Translations under genes and position numbers: made by a program
Shown: positions 8,702 through 18,700 of the stretch, in pieces
How positions within the stretch are numbered: position 1 is the first letter of the stretch
How the letters are laid out: each line of letters starts with the position of its first letter
The notes under the pieces: generated by a model
Databases searched by the model: none
Seen by the model: only the letters and a program-made list of their open reading frames with translations
Told to the model about the DNA's origin: nothing
Source of the DNA: Bifidobacterium breve
GTDB lineage: Bacteria > Actinomycetota > Acidimicrobiia > Acidimicrobiales > Ilumatobacteraceae
Assembly: GCA_945862045.1 (NCBI GenBank)
Contig: CAMAWR010000002.1
Location: 52,676-116,675 of the forward strand
Length of the DNA stretch: 64,000 nucleotides
Direction: 5' to 3'

Positions 8702-9660
8702 CCGTTCAATTCAGCTTCAAGGTCGGCCGAGAGCGACTCCACGAGGCCACGCACCTCCGCGGGTGGATCACGCTCCAAACAGCGATCGACGAATTCTTTC
8801 GCCGATTTGGCATCGCCACCGTCGCGATACACGACGATGCCCAAAAAACACATCGCATCGGGATATGCCGAGTCAAGTTCAATCGCCCTACCAAGCGCAG
8901 TGATGGTCGACGTGTAGGCCTGCGATCGGATCAACTCGTCGAATTGTCGCGCCGACAACATGATGAGCCACGCCCGATACGTGAGTGCTTCGACGTTGTC
9001 GGGGTCAAGCTCCAGAACCCGCCCGTACAACTCGATTGCCGTCTTCACATCCGTCGGCCCAGAAAAACGTGCTTGTGCCAACAGCGACGCCGTGCTGTCT
9101 TCGATGCCACCGGTTGGCGTCTGCAGGGGTAATCGTTGACCTGACTGGCGTGCCACGAGCACGCCACCGGCAACACCAACCACGACCGTCAGCACGATTC
9201 CGATGGCAAAGGACCGACGAGGGGCAGCCACCTTCGACGTGCTCACGGCTGCAACGGTGCCCGCCCTTTGCCAGCGACGAAACGCCAGCCCCAACGCCGC
9301 CGACAACACCACGGTGAACAGCACCGGCAAGACCCAGATGAGCGCATCAAACCCCGTGCCGCGCGGCAGCAGCAGCACGGCCCCGCCAAATCGATCGGCG
9401 ATGTAGGCAACGACTTCGTCATCAGTACGTGCACCGTCACCCACCTGACGGGCAACCTCGGCGCGGATCGCCTGTGCTGCCGACGCTCGCGAAACGAACA
9501 CGCTCTCACCGTCACACGTGGGGCAAGCGATTCGTTTGGTGATCGTGTCGATGCGGTCTTGCTGCGTGAGCGGCCCCGTATCACGCACCGAGCCGAACAC
9601 GAGCAGCGCAATCGTGGCGACGATGATTGCAGTCCAGACGATACGACGACGGGCAAACAT
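8698..9660 (-). CDS. ccmH: CcmH/CcmI-like cytochrome c maturation protein with TPR domain
   Basis: Last gene of the ccm operon, 320 residues from the ATG at 9660 (upstream in-frame codons only duplicate ccmG sequence). A signal anchor (about 7-23) precedes the CcmH domain with the redox pair ACPTC (Cys45, Cys48), matching the LRCxxC motif that reduces apocytochrome haem sites. A second membrane segment (about 105-128) and a third (about 155-177) follow. The C-terminal 120 residues carry TPR-like helices (IELYGRVLELDPDNVEALTY), as in CcmI, which chaperones apocytochrome. This is therefore a CcmH-CcmI fusion. Its start overlaps the ccmG stop by one base. Confidence 0.85.
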   Translation of the reverse strand: MFARRRIVWTAIIVATIALLVFGSVRDTGPLTQQDRIDTITKRIACPTCDGESVFVSRASAAQAIRAEVARQVGDGARTDDEVVAYIADRFGGAVLLLPRGTGFDALIWVLPVLFTVVLSAALGLAFRRWQRAGTVAAVSTSKVAAPRRSFAIGIVLTVVVGVAGGVLVARQSGQRLPLQTPTGGIEDSTASLLAQARFSGPTDVKTAIELYGRVLELDPDNVEALTYRAWLIMLSARQFDELIRSQAYTSTITALGRAIELDSAYPDAMCFLGIVVYRDGGDAKSAKEFVDRCLERDPPAEVRGLVESLSADLEAELNG

Positions 9661-10202
9661 CACGAGCCTTGTGTGCTGCGGAGTTGTGCCATTTGCTCTT
9701 CGAGCACACCGTCGACGACCGCGCCAAGAATTCGCAGTCGCACGAAGCCATTGGGGTCGATGATCCAAGTTTCGGGAACTTTGGCGACACCGAACGCCAC
9801 CGCAATCGAGCCGTCGTCATCCCGCAATTTGGGCCACTTGCCGTCATTGGCCGTAAAAAAACTGCGCACCGCATCATCGGCATCGTCGTTGACCACCGTA
9901 AAGAATTCGACACCGTCAACGCGCTCGGCTTCATCGGCAACAAATCGCACCAACGACGAATGCTCGGCAATGCACGGCACACAGGTGGAGTTGAAGAAAT
10001 TGAACACCACCCATGACCCCTTGCGTCGAGCCAAATCGAATGGGGCGTCGTCAATGGTCGTGGTCACGATTGCCGGGGCGGGTTGACCGAGCAGTGGTGA
10101 ACGTGCCCCGACACCGGTGTCGCCATCCGACACCACCAACACGGCGATGAATGCGACCAGCACCACTGCCACGGCTGCCGCACCGACCTTCGCAGGTTTC
10201 AC
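9660..10202 (-). CDS. ccmG: CcmG/ResA-type thioredoxin-like thiol-disulfide oxidoreductase
   Basis: 180 residues. An N-terminal membrane anchor (about 5-25) is followed by an AhpC/TSA thioredoxin fold with the active site STCVPC (Cys74, Cys77). Downstream it has KVPETWIIDPNGFVRLR, with the conserved cis-proline region. The role is to keep apocytochrome CxxCH cysteines reduced on the outer face of the membrane for haem ligation by CcmF/H. It overlaps ccmF by 4 bp and ccmH by 1 bp, which places it in the ccm operon rather than as a stand-alone TlpA. Confidence 0.88.
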   Translation of the reverse strand: MKPAKVGAAAVAVVLVAFIAVLVVSDGDTGVGARSPLLGQPAPAIVTTTIDDAPFDLARRKGSWVVFNFFNSTCVPCIAEHSSLVRFVADEAERVDGVEFFTVVNDDADDAVRSFFTANDGKWPKLRDDDGSIAVAFGVAKVPETWIIDPNGFVRLRILGAVVDGVLEEQMAQLRSTQGS

Positions 10203-12151
10203 CGGTTGACTACTTCGTCGCGAATTTCATGGATTGACCGACGACGTGTTGGCAACACTGCCAGCAGTGTGCCGAATGCCATCACGAAGGTTCCGATCCA
10301 CATCCACAAAACGAGTGGCTTGACGAAAACTTTGATGCGTGCCTGGCCCGAGTCTTGCCGCACGGGTGGCTCGAGCGTCAGATACACGTCGTGGGTGAAA
10401 CTGGTGCGCACCGACGGGGTACCGACGTTCATGCCGATCCGCGTGTATTTCGTGATTGATGGCGAATACTGCTGCCCACCGTCCACACTCACCAATGCCC
10501 GCACCGTCGTACTGCGCGCATCGCGCACTTCGACGACGTCAATAAGTTCGAATGTGTGCCCGGCAAATTTGGCGACTTGACCCGTGACGAGGTCGATTTC
10601 TTGGCTGCGGGTGAACGAATTCGACGCGGCGAGTGCGACACAAATGAGAATCACACCGAGATGCACGATCATTCCGCCGTTGGCGCGACCGACGAACCCG
10701 CGTAGCCGCTGCACTCGCACCGCACGAATCAAATGTCGCAACGCGCTACCGGCGGCAAAACCACCCAAACCGAACGCCAACAGCGGTGCCACACCCGAGG
10801 CACCAGCCACAAGTGAAACGCCGAGTGCGGCGAGGCCGAGCAACGCCGGCCCAAGCAAGCGTTGTGACATCACTTCGCGACCGTCTTGACGCCACGGCAA
10901 GACCGGTGCCACCGCCATGATGAACAGCATGGTGAGACCAATCGGAATCGTGAGACGATCGAAGAACGGTTCGCCGACGACCACCTGACGTTGTTGCAAC
11001 GCTTCGACAACGAGCGGAAACACCGTGCCGAGCAGTACGACGAAGGCGAATACCGCAAACAGCACGTTGTTCACGAGCCAGGCACCCTCGCGCGAAAACA
11101 CCGTGGTGATGGCGCCACTCGCCCGCAATTGATCGCCGCGCAAAAACACCAGCACCAACGACACCGCCACAATGACCGCGAACATCACCAATAACCACGG
11201 CCCGATGGCGCTTTCTGAAAATGCGTGCACACTATTCAGCACCCCCGAACGGGTGAGGAACGTGCCAAGAATCGTGAGGCTGAACGTGGCGATAAGCAAC
11301 GACACGTTCCATACCCGTAGCAACCCGCGACGCTCTTGCACCATCACCGAGTGGATGTACGCCGTGCCGGTGATCCACGGCAAGAGCGAGGCATTTTCGA
11401 CGGGATCCCATGCCCATACGCCGCTCCAGCCGAGCACCTCGTAACTCCACCAACCGCCCAGTGCGATTCCAAAGGTGAGGAAACCCCACGCTGCCACCGT
11501 CCAGCGCCGTGTGAGATGCAGCCAACCATCTTCAACCTTGCCGGCAATCAGCGCTGCGATGGCAAAAGCAAACGGCACGGTCATACCGACGTAACCGAGG
11601 TACAAAATTGGTGGATGGAACATCACGAGCAAATGATTTTGCAGGAGCGGATTCGGTCCTGGTCCATCGGTAATGCCGGGCGGCCCAACCACGAACGGGT
11701 TTGCCGGCCCATACGACAGAAGAAAGAAGTATGCGAGCACTGCGAGCATTACGGCCATCGCCCAACCAACGAGTGGTTCGGCGAGTCGCTTACGCATCCA
11801 CCACATTGCGGCTGCCACGTACCCTGCCAAGACGAGCACCCACATGAGGATCGAGCCCTCAAGTGCGCTCCACACCGCAGCAAAGTTGTACAACGCCGGC
11901 GTGGAGTACGAACCAACCTTCTGCACGTACAACAACGAAAAGTCGCGCGTGATCATCGCCCACTCCATGATCGCGAATGCAGCAAGAGCCATGACCGTTG
12001 CCAGCACGACGAACTGCGGCACGAAGCGCAGCGTCTTTACGTCGTTACGTTTTGCACCAATCGCAGCTGCGAATGCACCAAAAAAGGCGGCAAGAAAACC
12101 GGCGAGCAAAACCGCTCGGCCAAGTTGGGCCGTGGTGTTTGCTAGGAGCAT
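10199..12151 (-). CDS. ccmF: CcmF, cytochrome c haem lyase core subunit
   Basis: 650 residues and about 15 membrane segments, the usual size for CcmF. The WWD haem-handling signature is seen as LGWSGVWAWDPVENASLLPW around 230-255, preceded by GGWWSYEV. Outer loops carry the histidines expected to ligand haem. A large soluble C-terminal loop (about 520-615) precedes the last membrane segment. CcmF transfers haem from holo-CcmE to apocytochrome CxxCH. It overlaps ccmE by 10 bp and ccmG by 4 bp. Confidence 0.95.
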   Translation of the reverse strand: MLLANTTAQLGRAVLLAGFLAAFFGAFAAAIGAKRNDVKTLRFVPQFVVLATVMALAAFAIMEWAMITRDFSLLYVQKVGSYSTPALYNFAAVWSALEGSILMWVLVLAGYVAAAMWWMRKRLAEPLVGWAMAVMLAVLAYFFLLSYGPANPFVVGPPGITDGPGPNPLLQNHLLVMFHPPILYLGYVGMTVPFAFAIAALIAGKVEDGWLHLTRRWTVAAWGFLTFGIALGGWWSYEVLGWSGVWAWDPVENASLLPWITGTAYIHSVMVQERRGLLRVWNVSLLIATFSLTILGTFLTRSGVLNSVHAFSESAIGPWLLVMFAVIVAVSLVLVFLRGDQLRASGAITTVFSREGAWLVNNVLFAVFAFVVLLGTVFPLVVEALQQRQVVVGEPFFDRLTIPIGLTMLFIMAVAPVLPWRQDGREVMSQRLLGPALLGLAALGVSLVAGASGVAPLLAFGLGGFAAGSALRHLIRAVRVQRLRGFVGRANGGMIVHLGVILICVALAASNSFTRSQEIDLVTGQVAKFAGHTFELIDVVEVRDARSTTVRALVSVDGGQQYSPSITKYTRIGMNVGTPSVRTSFTHDVYLTLEPPVRQDSGQARIKVFVKPLVLWMWIGTFVMAFGTLLAVLPTRRRSIHEIRDEVVNR

Positions 12152-12600
12152 GCCGTCTTCTCGGCTTGGTCAAGTCGGTCGGCATTCTCTGCTTTGTACT
12201 CGTTCGAATGCTTCACCTCGATCCGAGTTGCCACCAAGATTCCGTCAACGACACGACCATGCGCAACGACGGGAATACATTCTTGAAAGACACCGCCGGG
12301 TTCGCCTTCGTAGTCGACGGGCAGCGAGACACCATTGAACGACAAAACGAACGACGTTTGACCAGCGCGCGACTGCAAGCTGCCCTCGTCGACGTTGCCC
12401 TGCACGCGCAAGCGCTGGTCGTCTGCGCAGCCATCGCGCACCCCTACTTCGTCGACATTGCAGTAGTAGTCGACCGACGAAGTAAGAAAAACGGCCACGA
12501 CCGCGAGGCCCCCCACTGCCGCAAGTACCGCAACGACTGCGGGCAGGATGCGCCGGCGTGGTCGAGGGGCCTCGGAAACTTCGCGTGGTGTCAGATCCAT
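12142..12600 (-). CDS. ccmE: CcmE haem chaperone
   Basis: 152 residues: a single anchor helix (about 18-40) and an OB-fold domain with LRVQGNVDEGSL, FNGVSLPVDYEG and the C-terminal covalent-haem motif KHSNEY. The haem-binding His is His131 and the accompanying Tyr is Tyr135 (HxxxY type, not the cysteine variant found in some archaea and sulfate reducers). It receives haem from CcmC and delivers it to CcmF. It begins 7 bp after the small ccmD reading frame. Confidence 0.93.
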   Translation of the reverse strand: MDLTPREVSEAPRPRRRILPAVVAVLAAVGGLAVVAVFLTSSVDYYCNVDEVGVRDGCADDQRLRVQGNVDEGSLQSRAGQTSFVLSFNGVSLPVDYEGEPGGVFQECIPVVAHGRVVDGILVATRIEVKHSNEYKAENADRLDQAEKTACS

Positions 12601-12607
12601 CGGTGTT

Positions 12608-12742
12608 TCACACCCACGGCTTTACGTCGTCAGGCACCCGTGTCGACAATCGGCGAGCCTGCCGGGTGGTCACCACTGCAAGCATGCCGATGGAACCCAG
12701 TGTTATGAGCCAACTGGCGAGGATAAAACCGAGATCCTTCAT
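12608..12742 (-). CDS. ccmD: CcmD-like 44-residue membrane peptide
   Basis: A short gene (ATG at 12742, TGA at 12608-12610) that gene finders easily miss. The product starts MKDLGFILASWLITLGSMGM, one hydrophobic helix, followed by a basic stretch (TTRQARRLSTR) and a polar tail. Its ATG overlaps the ccmC stop in the classic ATGA arrangement and it ends 7 bp before ccmE. The position, size, single helix and trailing arginines are those of CcmD, which in bacteria stabilises the CcmABC-CcmE complex and allows release of holo-CcmE. CcmD is poorly conserved, so the call rests on context and topology more than sequence. Confidence 0.8.
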   Translation of the reverse strand: MKDLGFILASWLITLGSIGMLAVVTTRQARRLSTRVPDDVKPWV

Positions 12743-13482
12743 GCCGTGACCCCAGCCGAGTTTTCGGCACGACGCGCAGTGATCGCTGCATCAAGACCCA
12801 CCACCCGTTCAAGATCAGAAAGTGTCGTGAGACGTTGACGATGTATCACGAGCCACACAAAGATCAGCGTGAACGCCACAACCCCGGAAAAAAGGGTGAA
12901 CAGCATGAGACCATCAAGGCGCACATCACCATCGGTGTTCAGCACGCTTGCCTCTTGATGCAATGATCGCCAGAGCACCACCGAAAAATGCACGAGCGGA
13001 ATCTCCAGCACGGCCAGCAGCGCAATCACCGAACTTCGGCTTGCACGTTGCCGTGGGTCGGTGTCGATTCGTCGCACCGCGAGATAGCCGACATAGGTAA
13101 CGAACAAAAAAAGCGTCGTGGTGAGGCGGGGGTCCCACTGCCAGAACGTGCCCCAGGTGAGGCGCCCCCACAGGCTGCCCGTAATCAGCGTCATCGCCAT
13201 GAACAAGACACCGACTTCTGCCGATGCACCAGCAACACGATCGAAACCGAGCGTGCGATGACGACGTGCCACCGAAAACCCCGAGGCGATTGCGGTGGTG
13301 ACGAACGCAAGATAGGCAATCCATGCCGTCGGCACGTGGGCATACATGATTCGCACCGAATCACCCTGCACGGAGTCGGCTGGTGTGATGAAAAAAGCGC
13401 TTACCACGACCCACCCAGTGATCAGCAATGCCAGCCCGCCGATGACGCGGGTTGTCGGGGTTCCGGTTGAACTGACCGTCAT
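12739..13482 (-). CDS. ccmC: CcmC haem exporter/handling protein
   Basis: 247 residues from the ATG at 13482; an upstream in-frame start would extend only into ccmB. Six membrane segments. The tryptophan-rich signature is WGRLTWGTFWQWDPRLTTTL, and a flanking histidine in YAHVPTAW fits a haem ligand. CcmC loads haem onto CcmE. The start lies one base after the ccmB stop, and its own stop overlaps ccmD by 4 bp. Confidence 0.93.
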   Translation of the reverse strand: MTVSSTGTPTTRVIGGLALLITGWVVVSAFFITPADSVQGDSVRIMYAHVPTAWIAYLAFVTTAIASGFSVARRHRTLGFDRVAGASAEVGVLFMAMTLITGSLWGRLTWGTFWQWDPRLTTTLFLFVTYVGYLAVRRIDTDPRQRASRSSVIALLAVLEIPLVHFSVVLWRSLHQEASVLNTDGDVRLDGLMLFTLFSGVVAFTLIFVWLVIHRQRLTTLSDLERVVGLDAAITARRAENSAGVTA

Positions 13483-13483
13483 T

Positions 13484-14164
13484 TCATGAGTCGCTCTCGG
13501 TGAGCGGCGAGAAGGCAGCAGCACCAGCCGACCCGAAGACGATTGCATAAACGACGAGTACACCGACCCACGCCCACCCGTTGGCCAGGTCGATGGTTTG
13601 GCTGCCAAAAGCAGCTTCGGTGGCCCGTGATGCGGCGATGAGCAGCGGTGCGAGCACGGGCAGCGCCAGCAACGGAAGGAGTGAATCTCGCCCAGTCATG
13701 TTTGCAACCACCGCACCGTAGAGAGTACCGACGGTCGCGAGCCCGCCAGTCGCCGTGACGACCACCGTGACCAAGAGCACGACCCGGTTGCCGTTCACCG
13801 ACGCGCCGTACAAGACCACTGCGGCCGTGACCAACACTGCAGCGAGCGCAAAGAGTTGTACGAAGAGCGACAGCGCCTTGCCATAGAACACACGGGATGG
13901 CTGCGCGGTGCACGCCAAGAGTGAGTCCATCGCTGCATCAGATGTCTCAATGTCGAACGCTCGCTGCACGACGAGCATCGTCGAAAAAAGCATCGCCATC
14001 CACACCAAGCCGGCGGCTGCCCGCAACAAGAGAGCCTCACTGTCGAGTGCCACGGCGAACAACACCAAAACAAGCAACGCAAACGGCACCACGCGTGCCA
14101 GCAACGTGCGTGTGCGCCACTCAATGCGCAGATCCTTCTTGGCCACGGCAACAATCGTGTTCAC
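13484..14164 (-). CDS. ccmB: CcmB membrane subunit of the CcmAB ABC transporter
   Basis: 226 residues, GTG start, six hydrophobic segments. It begins AVAKKDLRIEWRTRTLLARV, the amphipathic start typical of CcmB. A mid-protein stretch reading TGGLATVGTLYGAVVANMTGRDSLLPLL matches the most conserved region of the family in outline. With CcmA it uses ATP to release holo-CcmE from CcmC. The GTGA overlap with ccmA (4 bp) indicates translational coupling. Confidence 0.9.
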   Translation of the reverse strand: MNTIVAVAKKDLRIEWRTRTLLARVVPFALLVLVLFAVALDSEALLLRAAAGLVWMAMLFSTMLVVQRAFDIETSDAAMDSLLACTAQPSRVFYGKALSLFVQLFALAAVLVTAAVVLYGASVNGNRVVLLVTVVVTATGGLATVGTLYGAVVANMTGRDSLLPLLALPVLAPLLIAASRATEAAFGSQTIDLANGWAWVGVLVVYAIVFGSAGAAAFSPLTESDS

Positions 14165-14844
14165 TGTGCCACCCCGAATTTTGACGACACGTCACTCGTA
14201 ACACATCCACCACTGAGCGTGACGGTGCGTGGTGTGGCAAGCCCGGCACGATCGACTTCGTGCGTGGTGTACAGCACCGTTGCACCGCTTCGGGTTGCGT
14301 CACGCAGAATCACATCAAGTTCATTGCGCGCTGCAGTGTCGAGCCCGGCATGTGGTTCGTCGAGCAACCACAATTGCGCGCGCCGCACGATGAGCGAGGC
14401 CAAAGCGGTGCGGCGACGTTGACCTGCTGACAGCGCACCTGCCCGGGTCACAGCAACTCGTGCATCAATGCCGAGACGTTGTAGGGCGTCGTCTACGTCG
14501 TTGGGTGATGCCCCCACAAGTTGGGCGGTAAACGCCACGTTCTCCCGACACGTAAGTTCGGCATACAAACCGTTGCGGTGACCGAGCAGCCCGACGAGTT
14601 GGCGCACGGCTACACGATCATCGGCAAGATCGACACCGAGCACGGTTGCCCCGCCACGGGCGAGCGGCACGAGCCCGGCGCAGAGTCGCAGCAGTGTCGA
14701 CTTGCCGGTTCCGTTCGCACCTCGCAGTGCGACCAACTCCCCACGCTCAACAGACATGGAAGCACCTGCCAATGCAGGAAAACCGCCGAGCGCAACGACG
14801 GCATCCGCCAAACGAATCGCCGTGTCACCAGCCACAGAAGTCAT
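14161..14844 (-). CDS. ccmA: CcmA ABC-transporter ATPase
   Basis: First gene of the ccm operon, 227 residues from the ATG at 14844 (a GTG one codon upstream is also possible). Walker A is GANGTGKST, the signature is LSAGQRRRTALA, Walker B is LWLLDEPHAGLD, and the switch His is in YTTHEV. The short single-domain ATPase fits CcmA. A 48-bp gap separates its start from a divergent small membrane-protein gene and should hold the operon promoter. Confidence 0.92.
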   Translation of the reverse strand: MTSVAGDTAIRLADAVVALGGFPALAGASMSVERGELVALRGANGTGKSTLLRLCAGLVPLARGGATVLGVDLADDRVAVRQLVGLLGHRNGLYAELTCRENVAFTAQLVGASPNDVDDALQRLGIDARVAVTRAGALSAGQRRRTALASLIVRRAQLWLLDEPHAGLDTAARNELDVILRDATRSGATVLYTTHEVDRAGLATPRTVTLSGGCVTSDVSSKFGVAQ

Positions 14845-14892
14845 CACGGATGCTCGCTTTCCAGAGCCTCAGCCTAGATTGACAATCGTCAG

Positions 14893-15201
14893 ATGAACTC
14901 CGAAATCACAGAAGCTCAACCGTCCAAGGATCCAGTCGTCTTCCGTCGTGATCGCATCGACCGTCTGAACACGATTGCGAAACGCACCGGTTACGGACTG
15001 TGGGCGGTTTCTGTTGTGACGTTTTTTACCGGGCTCTGGTCATCGCTTACGAGCTCGATGCATTTCTTGAGTGGCGTGGCACTCGTTGCCGGATCGATTA
15101 TTTTGGCACCCAGCATCGTGATTTCATACGGTATTCGTGCCGCACGCCGCGAAGACAGGGTCTCCAATCAACCGCCGCCACCACTTGACTCACCGAAATG
15201 A
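14893..15201 (+). CDS. Small two-helix membrane protein, unknown function
   Basis: 102 residues. A polar N-terminus of about 35 residues is followed by two hydrophobic helices (about 38-55 and 58-78) and a basic, proline-rich tail ending PPPPLDSPK. I do not recognise a family. Its stop overlaps the start of the TetR regulator in an ATGA arrangement, so the two are co-transcribed. It diverges from ccmA, and a role at the membrane related to cytochrome assembly is possible but unproven. Confidence 0.7.
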   Translation: MNSEITEAQPSKDPVVFRRDRIDRLNTIAKRTGYGLWAVSVVTFFTGLWSSLTSSMHFLSGVALVAGSIILAPSIVISYGIRAARREDRVSNQPPPPLDSPK

Positions 15202-15782
15202 ACCTGCGACTACCCGCTGCTGAGCGACGCACACTGATTCTCGACGCCGCGTTGCACGAGTTCGCCGCCAAGGGGTTCCACGCCACCTCCATGAATGACG
15301 TTGCCAGAACGGGCGGCGTCACCAAGCCGGTGCTGTACCAACACTTCGCCTCAAAGCGCGCACTGTATTTGGCACTCATCGACGATGTGGCAGCCGGCAT
15401 GTTGGAGGCCATCGGTAAAGCAACGACCGATGCACCTGACGGACAGAACCAAACCCAGAGTGGCATCATCGCCTACTTCGAGTGGATGGCTGCCAACCGC
15501 ACTTCTTTCGTGCTGCTCTTTGGCAGTGGTGCGCGACGCGATGAGGAATTTTCTACCGCTCTTCGCAATATTGAACGCCTCATCGCCGACGCAATCGCAC
15601 CGCTCATTGACGCCGGGCTTGATCGTGAACACCAACGTCGCATCGCGTATGCATTGGTTGGCATGTCCGAAGGTGTCAGCCGGTACCTGATAGCCAACGG
15701 CGAATCGTTTGACCCGGCACTCGTCGGTTCGCAACTGGCAAACTTCGCCTGGGCCGGTTTGCGCGGTATCGAACCGCAATGA
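15198..15782 (+). CDS. TetR-family transcriptional regulator
   Basis: 194 residues. The TetR_N helix-turn-helix occupies about 8-55 (LHEFAAKGFHATSMNDVARTGGVTK with LYQHFASKRALYLAL). The ligand-binding helices fill the rest, with a region reading RRDEEFSTALRNIERL. The ligand is unknown. It is coupled to the upstream small membrane-protein gene by a 4-bp overlap and converges on lhr with one base between stops. TetR genes commonly control a neighbouring transporter or themselves; no clear palindromic operator stands out. Confidence 0.88.
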   Translation: MNLRLPAAERRTLILDAALHEFAAKGFHATSMNDVARTGGVTKPVLYQHFASKRALYLALIDDVAAGMLEAIGKATTDAPDGQNQTQSGIIAYFEWMAANRTSFVLLFGSGARRDEEFSTALRNIERLIADAIAPLIDAGLDREHQRRIAYALVGMSEGVSRYLIANGESFDPALVGSQLANFAWAGLRGIEPQ

Positions 15783-15783
15783 T

Positions 15784-18700
15784 TTAGTCGCGCAGCACCA
15801 GCCCGCGATAGCCGCGAATGAAGCGATGTTGTTCGAGCAGCGCCACCAGTGACATTGTTTCTGGTGACATGTCGTCGAACCCGACACCGTTGATCTTGCG
15901 CACCTCGATGACCTTGGCTCGGCCATCTTTCACGAGACTGCCCAACGCTTCAACCATCGCTACCGAATGATGGGGTGCAAGTGACGATGCAAAGGTAACG
16001 AGGTGGCGACTGCGCAAGTCGTACCACGCGAGCACCTCACCACGCAGCAACAATGTCAACGCACCCGCACTGCGCATCGGGCGCCCGGTCGTTGCCGGCC
16101 AATCAAGGGTGGCGCCGTACGGCTGGGCTGGGTCGGTGGCTGCCAGCACGATGACACCCGCATCCTCGACGGGGCCTTGATGCCCGTCGTGAATGCCGTG
16201 ATCGCTCACGATGTTGACGTCTTTACAAGCACGCAGCCGATCGACGGCCCCCGGCACTGCGAATTGCGCGGCGCCCAAACCATCGACGAAGTATCCACGG
16301 CGCACGGCGCCACGATCTTCGAGCGCTTTCAGCACGCCGTACACACCAGAAAAACCACCACGCACATTTTCAGCCAGCACCGCTTCGCGCGTCAGCACAC
16401 CGTGTCGCTCAAGTAGCTGCATGGCCAACGCATGCAACGCTTCGGTGGTGGTGGCTGGTTTATCGACGAGTTGTGCGATGAGACTCCAGCGTCCTTGCCC
16501 TGCCGGTGGGCCGACCCGACCCGCGCTCGCCCCACGCACATGGCGCGGGCGCACCAGTCGTGCCGCCTGGCGTCGTGCACTTCCTGCCGCGGGCAGCGCA
16601 CGGGCACTTTTGCCACTGCGGGCCCCGTACAACACCGCGCGTAGTGCAGTGAGCGAATCGTTGGTTACTTCACCGGCCCACACCAAGTCCCACAGTGCAG
16701 AGAGCAACTCGGTGTCGGTGCCATTCGGTACGGCAATGCGCAGTTGGCCCCAGAAACAAGCACCGCGCTCGGCGAGTGCAGCACGAATTTGGTCGTGCAT
16801 CTTGCCGGTCGGTGCTTCACCATGTTCGAGTGCAGGAAGGAACGCGGCAAGTTGGTCGGCAAAGAACAGTCGGATGCGACCGTCGTTGCCGCCCAACGAT
16901 CCGGCACCCACCCACACCACTTCACCACTCGTGCAGAGATTGTCGAGCAACGTCGGCCGATAGCCACGGACACGCATCGGCAAAATGTCGGTCTCGAGCG
17001 TGGATGCAACGAGTGCCGACCCCGCGAGCACGGTGAGCGTTTCGACCAGTGCCTCAGGGCCGTAGGTCGGCGCCGTTACACCGTGCCACTCGGCAAGAAA
17101 TCGGGCAAACGTCTGTTGATCGACAGGCTCGACCTCTTTGCGAAGTTTGGCCAGCGAGCGACGTCGCACCAGCCGCAAGACCTCGGTGTCGCACCACTCG
17201 CGCTCGGTACCAAACGGGCGGAACTCGCCACGCACCACACGATGTGTAGTCTCGAGTTGGGTCAAAGCCACCGCAATCCGCTCCATGCTCACCCCCATTC
17301 GTAGCGCGACGTCGCGAGTAACGAACGGGGCATGCGTACGGGCGTACCGCGCAACGAGCTCAACGAGTGGCGCTTCGACTGGTTCGGTGAATGCTTGCGG
17401 TAGCCCGAGTGGCAGCGCGCAGCCAAGCGCGTCACGAAATCGCGCGGCATCCTCGGCCGCCACATATCGGCGTTCGCCACCCACGACGAGATCAATCGCA
17501 CGGCGCTTTGCCACGAGTTCTGCAATCGCAGCCGATGGGTTGAAGTTGCAACGTAACGAGATTTCATCGAGCGTCAAATCACCGGCACGCCGCAGCACAT
17601 CGTGTACCTCGTCGAGGTTCTTTGCGTAACGTTCCTCGACCAAATGCTGGAGTTCGAGTTCGATATCGGCCAACACTTCGCCGTCGAGCAGTTCGCGCAA
17701 TTCTTCCGAGCCGAGCAGGTCATTGAGCAGGTCGCGATCGAGTGCCAACGCCGCGGCCCGCCGCTCGGCCAGAGGTGCGTCACCTTCATACATGTACGCC
17801 GCAATCCAGTTGAAGAGCAGGCTCTGGGCGAACGGTGAGGCTTTGGGCGTGTCGACACTCACCAAACGGATGGCCCGCGATCGTAGGCGCGACAGCACGT
17901 CACGCAATGCCGGAACGTCGAACACGTCTTGCAGACACTCACGACTGGTTTCCAACAAGATCGGGAACGTCGGATACTTCGCCGCCACCGTCAACAAGTC
18001 GGCGGCTCGCTGGCGCTGTTGCCACAACGGTGTGCGCTGATCGGGGCGACGGCGCGGCAACAACAGGGCACGTGCGGCGCATTCGCGGAAGCGCGCAGCA
18101 AAGAGCGATGTTTGGGGCACGGCTGCCACGAGCACATCGGTGATCTCATCGGGATCAATGAGCAATTCTTCGATCGGTAGACGGTCGATCGCTTCGGGCA
18201 GGCGCAACACGATGCCATCGTCACCCCACATGGTTTCGACTGGTATCCCCAGTCGTTCAAGCAGGCGACGCTCAAGCGCGATTGCCCATGGCGCGTGCAC
18301 CGGTGTGCCGAAGGGTGAATGAATACAAATACGCCAGTCACCAATTTCGTCGCGGAAACGTTCCACCACGATGGTGCGGTCGTCGGGCAATGTGCCTGTC
18401 GCCTCGACTTGTTCGTTGATGTACATCAACAGATTTTTCGCCGCCAGTGGATCGAGGCAGTGTCGGGTGATGAGGGTTTGTTCGGCTTGCGACTGATCGG
18501 GGCCCGACTGCTCTTCACGGATGGTGCGCAGAAATTCGCCCACCGCACGCCCGAGGTCGAGTGGCCGCCCGAGCCGGTCGCCATGCCAGAACGGCATCTT
18601 GCCGGGCTCGCCCGGCGCTGGGTTCACGATGACGCGGTCGAACGACACGTCTTCAATCCGCCAGGTTGAAGCACCGAGCACGAACGTTTCGCCGGGCCGG

